This document shows, one piece after another, positions 56,814 to 64,000 of a stretch of 64,000 nucleotides of DNA. This stretch comes from an uncultured Clostridia bacterium. Its GTDB lineage: Bacteria; Bacillota; Clostridia; Oscillospirales; Ruminococcaceae. The position numbers were made by a program, and so were the translations under genes. The stretch covers positions 1 to 64,000 of the forward strand of contig CANQHA010000010.1 in the NCBI GenBank assembly GCA_947623585.1. Reading direction: 5' to 3'. Under the pieces are notes generated by a model. That model was not told the DNA's origin. It did not search any database and was given only the letters and a program-made list of their open reading frames with translations. The stretch's first letter is position 1; every line of letters starts with the position of its first letter.

Positions 56814-58763
56814 TCAGTCAAGTTCCTTGACGCCTGTGTAAAGCTCGTAGTACCGACCTTTCATTTCGAGAAGCTGTTCGTGGCTTCCGCGCTCGATTAT
56901 TTCGCCCTGCTCGAGCACCATTATCGCGTCGGAGTTTCTTACCGTCGAAAGCCGGTGCGCGATGACAAACGTCGTACGGTTTTTCATGAGCCGGTCCATG
57001 CCGTGCTCGATGTGCCGCTCGGTCCTCGTATCGACCGACGACGTCGCCTCGTCGAGAACAAGTATCGGAGCCTTTGAAACGGCCGCCCTTGCGATGTTGA
57101 GAAGCTGTCTCTGCCCCTGCGAGAGGTTTGCGCCGTCGCCCTCCAAAACGGTGTCATAGCCGTTTTCGAGCCTCATGATAAAGCTGTGAGCGCTTGCGGT
57201 CTTAGCCGCGGCAACGATCTCCTCGTCGGTGGCGTCAAGCCGTCCGTATCTGATATTGTCCTTAACGGTGCCGGTGAACAGGTGGGTGTCCTGAAGCACC
57301 ATGGCGATGTTCTCGCGCAGCCAATCCCGGCTGTAATCCTTTATGTTTTTGCCGTCGATGGTTATCTCGCCGTCTTCAATGTCATAGAAGCGGTTCAAAA
57401 GGTTGGTGACGGTGGTTTTTCCGGCGCCGGTCGAGCCGACAAAGGCGATCTTCTGGCCGGGGTGAGCATAAAGGCTTATGTGTTTGAGAACGGTCTTGCC
57501 GGGAACATACCCGAAGGTAACGTCGTCAAGAACAACGTCGCCCTTGATTGTTTCGGTCGAAGCGTCTGGGACGTCCTCGGCTTCGGGAGCGGTATCCATC
57601 ACTTCAAAGACTCGCTCCGCGCCGGCGAGCGCCGCAAAGATAGTCGTCATCTGCTGAGATATCATGTTTATCGGCATAGAGAACTGGCGCGAATAGTTTG
57701 CAAAGAGCGTCAGCGCTCCCGGTGTCAAAAGACCGAACACCATAAGTATTCCGCCGACGCCGAGCGTTACGCCGTAGCTTATCTGAGAGGTGTTGCCCAT
57801 TATCGGACCCATAACGCCGCCCCAGAACTGAGCCTTGAACTGCTTGTCGCGCATATCGTCGTTAAGCTCGTCGAATTCGGCAACGCAGGTGCTCTCGTGG
57901 TTGAACACCTTGATGACCTTCTGACCCGTTACCGTCTCCTCGGTATATCCGTTCACAGCGCCCAAAGCGGCCTGCTGACCGCTGTAATATCTTGACGAAA
58001 GCCGTGCAATGGCGCTTCCGCCGAGCGCAAAGATCGGAATGAAAACGATAGTCACCGCGGTGAGTATCCAGTTGGTGGTTATCATGAAGATAAACGTTCC
58101 GATAAGCGTCACCGTTCCCGAGAAAAGCGAGGTCAGCGAGTTGTTTATCATAACGTCGATATTGTCGATATCGTTTGTGAATCTCGACATTATCTCTCCG
58201 GTCGGGTTCTGGTCGAAGTATCTCACGGGGAGCCTTTGCAGCTTTGTGAACAGGTCGTTTCTGATCTTTTCGATCGAACCCTGAGATATCGAAAGCATGA
58301 GCCTTGCCTGAAGATAGTTTGAAATTATACCTATTCCGTAAATAACCGCGAGGATAGCTATCGCCCAGACTATGAACCCGAGCGCGTCCGCGCGGGCCTC
58401 GCCGGTCTCCGAGGGTCCCGCAAAGGCGAGGATTATCCTGTCGGCAACAACCTCCATCGCCGACATTCCCTCCATTTCATGACCGGTGATAAACACCGTC
58501 AGCCGGTTGATGACCGGCGCGAGCATATAGGAGCCGAAAAGAGAAGTTACCGTCGAGAATAGCATACAGACGAGCACGGCGATCAGGCGGAATTTATAGG
58601 GGCTGAGATAGCTTAACATCCTCGCAATGGTCTTTCGCGAGTTTTTCATCTTTCCGCCGCCCATTATCCTCGGGCCGCCTCTGCCGCCTCCGGGTCCGCG
58701 CTGTCGGTGAGCGTAAGCCGTTTTGTTGTATTGCTTTTGAAGCTGTTCAAGAGATCTTGCCAT
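56814..58763 (-). CDS. ABC transporter ATP-binding/permease (exporter half)
   Basis: VGSTGAGKTTVTNLLNRFYD, LSQGQRQLLNIARA, VLDEATSSVD. Confidence 0.95.
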   Translation of the reverse strand: MARSLEQLQKQYNKTAYAHRQRGPGGGRGGPRIMGGGKMKNSRKTIARMLSYLSPYKFRLIAVLVCMLFSTVTSLFGSYMLAPVINRLTVFITGHEMEGMSAMEVVADRIILAFAGPSETGEARADALGFIVWAIAILAVIYGIGIISNYLQARLMLSISQGSIEKIRNDLFTKLQRLPVRYFDQNPTGEIMSRFTNDIDNIDVMINNSLTSLFSGTVTLIGTFIFMITTNWILTAVTIVFIPIFALGGSAIARLSSRYYSGQQAALGAVNGYTEETVTGQKVIKVFNHESTCVAEFDELNDDMRDKQFKAQFWGGVMGPIMGNTSQISYGVTLGVGGILMVFGLLTPGALTLFANYSRQFSMPINMISQQMTTIFAALAGAERVFEVMDTAPEAEDVPDASTETIKGDVVLDDVTFGYVPGKTVLKHISLYAHPGQKIAFVGSTGAGKTTVTNLLNRFYDIEDGEITIDGKNIKDYSRDWLRENIAMVLQDTHLFTGTVKDNIRYGRLDATDEEIVAAAKTASAHSFIMRLENGYDTVLEGDGANLSQGQRQLLNIARAAVSKAPILVLDEATSSVDTRTERHIEHGMDRLMKNRTTFVIAHRLSTVRNSDAIMVLEQGEIIERGSHEQLLEMKGRYYELYTGVKELD

Positions 58764-60568
58764 TACTTTCCGGCCTCCTTTCTTTCGGAGTCGTTCTGCG
58801 AATAGTAGATTTCCTGATATGTTTCGTTATCGCGCAGCAGCTCGTCGTGAGTTCCCACTCCGGCGATCTTTCCCTCGTTCATAACAACGATCATGTCGGC
58901 GTCCTGAACCGAGGTTATTCTCTGCGCGATGATGATCTTCGTCGAATCCGCAAGCTCGTTTCTGAAAGCCTCGCGGATCTGCTTTTCTGTGGCGGTATCA
59001 ACCGCCGAGGTCGAGTCGTCAAGAATAAGCACCTTCGGCTTTTTGAGAAGCGCCCTTGCTATGCAAAGCCTCTGCTTCTGTCCTCCCGAGACGTTCGTTC
59101 CGCCCTGATCTATAAGGGTGTCGTAGCCGTCCTTGAATGAGCTTACGAATTTGTCGGCCTGAGCGCTTTCAGCCGCGGCGACGACCTCTTCGTCGGTGGC
59201 GTTTTCGTCGCCCCAGCGAAGATTCTCCGAAATCGTGCCGCTGAAAAGAGTGTTGTTCTGAAGCACCATTCCGACGCCCTCGCGGAGGTTATATACCGAA
59301 TAGTCCCTGACGTCAACTCCGTCAACGAGCACTTCTCCGCTGTCAACGTCATAAAGCCTTGAAATAAGCGAAACAAGGGTGGTTTTTCCGCAGCCCGTCG
59401 AGCCGACGATGCCGACGACCGACCTTGCGGGTATCTTTAAGCTGACGTCGTCAAGAACCGGCTGCTCGCTGTTTTTATAATATCTGAACGTTACGTTTTT
59501 GAACTCTATCTCGCCGTTTTCAACGGTAAGCTGCTTGGGCTCGCCGGTGACCTCGTCGATAACGGGCTTGCCGTTTTCGTCCAAAACGTATTTCTGAGCG
59601 TTTTCATCGGAAATGTCCGGCACTTCGTCGAGCACCTCGCGGATACGCTTTGCCGAGGCGAGCGCGCGCGAAGTCACCATGAAGAGCATCGAGACCATCA
59701 TCAGAGAGGAAAGTATCTGAGTGGCATAGGTGATGAATCTTGAAAGGTCTCCGACCTGCATTCCGCTGTCCAAAACGATCCTGCCGCCGAAGAAGATTAT
59801 GCACATAACGGTGACGTTCATCACAAGCGTCATTATCGGCGACATAAAGATGACTATCTTCATGGCGCCCATGGCGGTGTTTTTGAGGTCGGCGTTTGCC
59901 GCGCCGAATTTTTCGGTCTCAAATTCCTCGCGGGTAAAGGATTTTACCACCCGAACGTTTGTGACGTTTTCCTGAACCGTCGAGTTGAGTCCGTCAACCT
60001 TTCTCTGAACGGCCGAGAATTTTGAGAAGCTGAGGAAAATCACCGTCGCTATTCCGAACACCAAAACGGGTATCGCCACGGCGAACACCACCGAAAGGCT
60101 CGGCTGGAGGGATATAGCCATAATAAGCGCCGCAATGAGCATTCCGGGCGCTCTTATCGCCATTCTCAGCACCATATTGACAAAGTTCTGAAGCTGTGTG
60201 ACGTCGTTTGTCATTCTCGTCACAAGCGAGCCGGTCGAGAACTTATCTATGTTTGCAAACGAGAAGCTCTGGACCTTATAAAAGATATCGCGTCTTAAAT
60301 CTCCGGCGAAATTAACCGCCGCTTTTGCGCCGAAATACGAGCCGCCTACTCCTCCTATCATCATCAAGATCGCGGTGCCTATCATGCCCAAGGTCATCAA
60401 AAGGCTTGTTTTAACGGTGAGCACGCCCGCGTTCCCCTCATTGATTATGGTAGCGAGGAACACCGGCATGACGACCTCGCCGATGACCTCGACTACCATA
60501 CATAAAGGACCGATGATGAAATAAGGAAGGTAAGGCAGAATATATTTAAGCCATTTGTTTTTCTTCAA
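58763..60568 (-). CDS. ABC transporter ATP-binding/permease (exporter half)
   Basis: VGSTGCGKTTLVSLISRLYD, VSGGQKQRLCIARALL, ILDDSTSAVD; stop/start overlap with the next gene. Confidence 0.95.
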   Translation of the reverse strand: MKKNKWLKYILPYLPYFIIGPLCMVVEVIGEVVMPVFLATIINEGNAGVLTVKTSLLMTLGMIGTAILMMIGGVGGSYFGAKAAVNFAGDLRRDIFYKVQSFSFANIDKFSTGSLVTRMTNDVTQLQNFVNMVLRMAIRAPGMLIAALIMAISLQPSLSVVFAVAIPVLVFGIATVIFLSFSKFSAVQRKVDGLNSTVQENVTNVRVVKSFTREEFETEKFGAANADLKNTAMGAMKIVIFMSPIMTLVMNVTVMCIIFFGGRIVLDSGMQVGDLSRFITYATQILSSLMMVSMLFMVTSRALASAKRIREVLDEVPDISDENAQKYVLDENGKPVIDEVTGEPKQLTVENGEIEFKNVTFRYYKNSEQPVLDDVSLKIPARSVVGIVGSTGCGKTTLVSLISRLYDVDSGEVLVDGVDVRDYSVYNLREGVGMVLQNNTLFSGTISENLRWGDENATDEEVVAAAESAQADKFVSSFKDGYDTLIDQGGTNVSGGQKQRLCIARALLKKPKVLILDDSTSAVDTATEKQIREAFRNELADSTKIIIAQRITSVQDADMIVVMNEGKIAGVGTHDELLRDNETYQEIYYSQNDSERKEAGK

Positions 60569-60598
60569 TTACTGCCGCCTCCTTGCGGAAAATGAGAA

Positions 60599-61054
60599 TC
60601 AATGCTTTTCGGCAGGCTTTAAGTTTTCCGTCATCTTCTCCAAAAGCTGCTGCATCTGGTCGATCTCCTCGTCGGAGATGCCGTCGAAGCAGGCGTCGTC
60701 AAGGGAGTGGAACATGGTCTTGGTGGTTTTAAGAAGCTCCGCGCCCTTTTCGGTGATGGTGATGTGGTTCATTCTTGCGTCGTCAAAAGACTGATTCCTG
60801 TTGATAAGTCCGGCCGCCTCGAGCTTGTTGAGGGTCACCGCGACCGCTGCGGAAGAGATCTCCAGCTTCTGAGCGATCTCCTTCTGGCAGATGCTCTTGC
60901 TTCCGGCAATCAGAGAAAGCATATGATACTGGCTCGAATGGATCCCGAGCTTTGATATCTCCGCTTCTACCATTACTCTGCGAAGCCTGTTGACGTGGAG
61001 GAAAGAGTGAATGAACTGTCCGATTTTCTGCTGTCTTGCGGTTTCCTTTTTCAT
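60599..61054 (-). CDS. MarR-family transcriptional regulator
   Basis: LGIHSSQYHMLSLIAGSKSICQKEIAQKLEISSAAVAVTLNKLEAAGLINRNQSFDDARMNHITITEKG. Confidence 0.93.
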   Translation of the reverse strand: MKKETARQQKIGQFIHSFLHVNRLRRVMVEAEISKLGIHSSQYHMLSLIAGSKSICQKEIAQKLEISSAAVAVTLNKLEAAGLINRNQSFDDARMNHITITEKGAELLKTTKTMFHSLDDACFDGISDEEIDQMQQLLEKMTENLKPAEKH

Positions 61055-61276
61055 GGAAATGTCATCCTTTCATCACAAAAATATCATAATTAACCTGCTA
61101 ATCATTAGCATGCTAATAATACCTAAATTTTGTTGATTTGTCAAGGGATTAAGTGTTGAAATTGCGACGGTTTTAACGTAATATTTTATGCATTTTAAAC
61201 AAATATCAAAGGATGCCGCAAAGCCGTGCCGAGCGGAGGGGCGCAGACGCGGCGGCGCAAAAAATCGGGGGGGTAC

Positions 61277-61458
61277 AAGTTTCGGGCGAAAAAGTTTTGC
61301 GGCGAGCTTTCGGAAAACGTTTGCGCCTGCCGCAGGTCTGCGCGCAGGGCGAAGCCCGCGTCCCGCAGGGACGCCTCCCGCCCCTGCGGGGCGGGCGCCC
61401 GGCGCTCCGCGCCGGGGGGCTTCGCCCCCGCACTCTGCCGGCTTTTTCGCCGAAACTT
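61277..61458. repeat. Family C: ~182-bp GC-rich palindromic element with 17/18-bp terminal inverted repeats (MITE-like)
   Basis: Left AAGTTTCGGGCGAAAAAG (61277-61294), right CTTTTTCGCCGAAACTT (61442-61458); interior consecutive hairpins GGGCGAAGCCC, GCGTCCCGCAGGGACGC, CCGCCCCTGCGGGGCGG, CGGCGCTCCGCGCCG, GGGGGCTTCGCCCCC. Confidence 0.7.
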
Positions 61459-61543
61459 TTTTGAGCCGCAAATTTCTCTTGTAATTCTCGGACAAGTGTG
61501 ATAGAATAGCAGTAACGTACAAAATTCATGAGAGGTGTTAAAA

Positions 61544-62551
61544 ATGATAAAAAGCAGACTTGAAGCAAGGTCGCTGCGGATCTGGCTTTTCTGCGCGGTC
61601 GTTTTTCTTTCCGGCGCGCTGATATCCTCAAGGTTCTTCGGCTTTTACAACGAAGCGAGGTTCTATCGCCTGCTGCCGTTTCTCAACTTCGATCTGACCC
61701 TGTCGGGCACCGCGTTCGGAAAAGAGCTTCCCTCGTGGCTGACCGATAACTTCAGCTTTGCCTGCTCGCTTGCGGTGCTGATAGCGATAATCGCGCTCGC
61801 CGCTCATATTATATATGTCGTCGTGCTTAACGTCTATCGCTTTCAAAGGCATAAGGCCGCAAAAGTCCTTCGCAAGACCGGCTATTCAAAGGAGTATTTC
61901 GAGCTTCTCGAAAAAAAGAAGAGAAAGCTGTCAAAAACCTCTCTCGGAGCAAAGAACGACCTCTGCATCGCAAAGGCATACTGCGACGGCAGACGTTATG
62001 AAGACGCTTTCAGCGTTCTGCGCGATATCGACCTTGACAGCTTCGATTCAAAAATGGCGGCCGAGTATTACAACCTCTATACATATCTTTTCCTGCTTAC
62101 CGGAGATATCAACAGCGCAAAGTCCACCGTTTCTCTCGGCGAGCCGTTCTGCTCGAAATACCCCGACCGCTCGGAGCAGAAGTTGACGGCCGCGCTTCTG
62201 AAATACGCCGAAAAGGATTACTACGGCGCAAAAGAGGGCTTCGAGGAGCTTTTGGACTGCAAGCCGATCGAGGTGCGAGTTTGGGCGGGGCTTTATCTCG
62301 GGCTGGTATATCTTAGGCTGCACAAAAAGGAACGCGCCCGCAAGCTGGTCGGCGTTCTCGGAAAATACAAGAAGACCCCGCGCCAGAGCGAGGATATGCT
62401 TAAGCTGCTGAAAAAGCTCGAGACCGCATATGCCCTTGAAGCCGAGGAGCAGAAAAACGCCGCGGCAAAAGAACATCTCCCCGAGCTTCCGGCAGCAGAA
62501 GCCCCCGAGGCCGAAAGCGCCGAAGAGCAGCCCGCCGAAGCCGGAGCCTGA
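61544..62551 (+). CDS. Membrane protein with TPR-like region
   Basis: Two TM segments then helical repeat region; ATG at 61544. Confidence 0.7.
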   Translation: MIKSRLEARSLRIWLFCAVVFLSGALISSRFFGFYNEARFYRLLPFLNFDLTLSGTAFGKELPSWLTDNFSFACSLAVLIAIIALAAHIIYVVVLNVYRFQRHKAAKVLRKTGYSKEYFELLEKKKRKLSKTSLGAKNDLCIAKAYCDGRRYEDAFSVLRDIDLDSFDSKMAAEYYNLYTYLFLLTGDINSAKSTVSLGEPFCSKYPDRSEQKLTAALLKYAEKDYYGAKEGFEELLDCKPIEVRVWAGLYLGLVYLRLHKKERARKLVGVLGKYKKTPRQSEDMLKLLKKLETAYALEAEEQKNAAAKEHLPELPAAEAPEAESAEEQPAEAGA

Positions 62552-62612
62552 TATACCGATAAAAATGTCCTCGTTTACTGAGGATATTTTTATAACAAAA
62601 GGAGCGGTAACG

Positions 62613-63068
62613 ATGACAAAATTAAAAAACGCGCTTTTTACCTGTCTTCTGCCTGCGGCGGCGGTCATTCTTGAGCTGCTGCCGAGCGGAGCCGTGCTTC
62701 ATATGGCCGCCGGGCCGCATGACTCGATAAAATACACATATCCTTATTTCAGCTTGACGCCTTTCGGATATGCCAACTTCGGCCCGCTCATCACTGCCGT
62801 GCTGACGGCGCCTCTGCTGATTCTGGGCATAATTTACGCCGCCCGCGATAAAAGCGGTCTGCTCAAAGCTCTGCGCCGGGTGTCGCTTGCGGCGCTTTTG
62901 GCCTCGCTGATGCCGGCCGCGATGCTCGGGGCAGAATACCTCACCGGCGTCGGCGCCGCGATAACCGCCCTGCTTTTTGTGCAAACGCTCATCTGCTTTG
63001 TTTTTTTCGGCGAGAAAAAACCGCTGAGCAAAGCCTGTCACCCCAAGACGCGTTCCGGCATAATATGA
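62613..63068 (+). CDS. Small integral membrane protein of unknown function
   Basis: MTKLKNALFTCLLPAAAVILELLPSG... hydrophobic; AAGGAGC SD before ATG at 62613. Confidence 0.65.
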   Translation: MTKLKNALFTCLLPAAAVILELLPSGAVLHMAAGPHDSIKYTYPYFSLTPFGYANFGPLITAVLTAPLLILGIIYAARDKSGLLKALRRVSLAALLASLMPAAMLGAEYLTGVGAAITALLFVQTLICFVFFGEKKPLSKACHPKTRSGII

Positions 63069-63104
63069 TCCCGAGGGACAAAACCCTCGGGATATTTTTA
63101 TGAA
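63067..63104 (+). terminator. Rho-independent terminator
   Basis: ATCCCGAGGGACAAAACCCTCGGGATATTTTT. Confidence 0.7.
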
Positions 63105-63117
63105 AGGCAGATAGCTC

Positions 63118-63339
63118 ATGAACCTTACAGATATGCTTGAGACCGCTTCGTCTCAGGTCCCCTGCTCCGACTGCCGGAAAAATTCCGAAATGAGCGCTTT
63201 TCCCGCTCAGACCCCGGTCGGAATGGCATATGTTCCGTATCAGCAGTGGAAAAACGTATACGATCCCTCCGTGGCGCTCGACCGCGGAACGGTCTTTGAA
63301 GACCTTGACAAGCCTTTTTTGGGGGAGAGACCGGTATGA
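63118..63339 (+). CDS. cotJA: Spore coat associated protein CotJA
   Basis: TPVGMAYVPYQQWKNVYDPSVALDRGTVFEDLDKPFLGE. Confidence 0.9.
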   Translation: MNLTDMLETASSQVPCSDCRKNSEMSAFPAQTPVGMAYVPYQQWKNVYDPSVALDRGTVFEDLDKPFLGERPV

Positions 63340-63590
63340 ACGACAGACAGAAGCTCCTTAAAAAAGTACAGATGTATTCGTTTGCCGTGACCGACGCGGC
63401 GCTGTTTTTGGATACTCACCCCGATTGCGCCGAGGCGCTCGCATACTACAACAAATACAAAAAGCTCTGCCGCGAGGCAAAAGAACAGTACGAAGCGGCA
63501 TACGGACCGCTCGACATCGACTCGGAGCAGAACAACACGCGCTGGGTATGGGTCGAAGGTCCCTTCCCTTGGGAAGCCTGCGCAAACTGA
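63336..63590 (+). CDS. cotJB: Spore coat protein CotJB
   Basis: LLKKVQMYSFAVTDAALFLDTHPDCAEALAYYNKYKKLCREAKEQYEAAYGPLDI. Confidence 0.93.
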   Translation: MNDRQKLLKKVQMYSFAVTDAALFLDTHPDCAEALAYYNKYKKLCREAKEQYEAAYGPLDIDSEQNNTRWVWVEGPFPWEACAN

Positions 63591-63604
63591 GAGGGGGTTA
63601 AGTT

Positions 63605-64000
63605 ATGTGGAAATATGAGAAGAAACTCGAATATCCGGTAAAGATCAAGAAAACCGATCCCACCGCCGCAAAAATCATCATCTCGCAGTTCGGCGGCCCC
63701 GACGGCGAGCTTGGCGCGGCGATGAGATATCTCAGCCAGCGCTATACCGCTCCCACCCCCGAGGTCAAGGCGATACTCAACGACATCGGCACCGAGGAGC
63801 TCGGTCACATGGAGATGGTCTGCTCGGTGATCTATCAGCTCACCCGCGACCTCACCCCGAAGGAGATCAAGGAAAGCGGCTTCGACGCATATTTTGTCGA
63901 TCACACAAACGGCCTCTATCCCGCCGCCGCGGCAGGATATCCGTTCTCGGCCGACATCTTCCAATCTACCGGCGACCCCATCGCCGACCTCAGCGAGGAT
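63605..64000 (+). CDS. cotJC: Spore coat protein CotJC, manganese-catalase family (truncated by window end)
   Basis: MWKYEKKLEYPVKIKKTDPTAAKIIISQFGGPDGELGAAMRYLSQRYTAPTPEVKAILNDIGTEELGHMEMV; open to the end of the window. Confidence 0.92.
   Translation, partial: MWKYEKKLEYPVKIKKTDPTAAKIIISQFGGPDGELGAAMRYLSQRYTAPTPEVKAILNDIGTEELGHMEMVCSVIYQLTRDLTPKEIKESGFDAYFVDHTNGLYPAAAAGYPFSADIFQSTGDPIADLSED

Noticed and set aside
61073-61631. Arg/Pro/Ala-rich ORFs in all frames
   Set aside because: Result of the GC-rich family C hairpin element, not protein coding.
1-64000. CRISPR arrays and tRNA/rRNA genes
   Set aside because: No regularly spaced direct repeats with unique spacers and no cloverleaf/TPsiC-type signature noticed; the dispersed repeats are intergenic palindromes.

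Overview
The window is a Clostridia-like (spore-forming, Gram-positive) chromosomal segment, mostly core genes. Main content: guaA, a CapA-like protein, GH43, a Na/Pi transporter, sbcDC, a GGDEF / Hpt / HD-GYP cluster, an orphan Spo0A C-terminal-domain protein, and a ~17 kb type IV pilus (T4P) operon running pilB-pilT-pilC-pilins-pilD-pilM-N-O. That operon ends in a 2203-aa prepilin-type protein and three further minor components. Beyond it lie tldD/tldE, lipid genes, a sugar oxidoreductase/isomerase cluster, ffs (SRP RNA)-dnaX-ybaB-recR next to tadA, csoR-copA(Z), an ABC exporter pair with MarR, and the start of cotJABC. The observations I rate highest are: (1) two mosaic families of intergenic palindromic repeats, one with inverted terminal hairpins whose arms covary between copies, the other always placed just 3' of a gene in the same orientation; (2) the T4P operon with a giant pilin-like protein carrying a poly-G tract; (3) a receiver-less Spo0A DNA-binding-domain gene with two 0A-box-like sites 10 bp apart in its own promoter; (4) a copA ORF with an in-frame C-terminal CopZ domain preceded by an internal Shine-Dalgarno and ATG. 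All calls are from reading the sequence; no searches were run.
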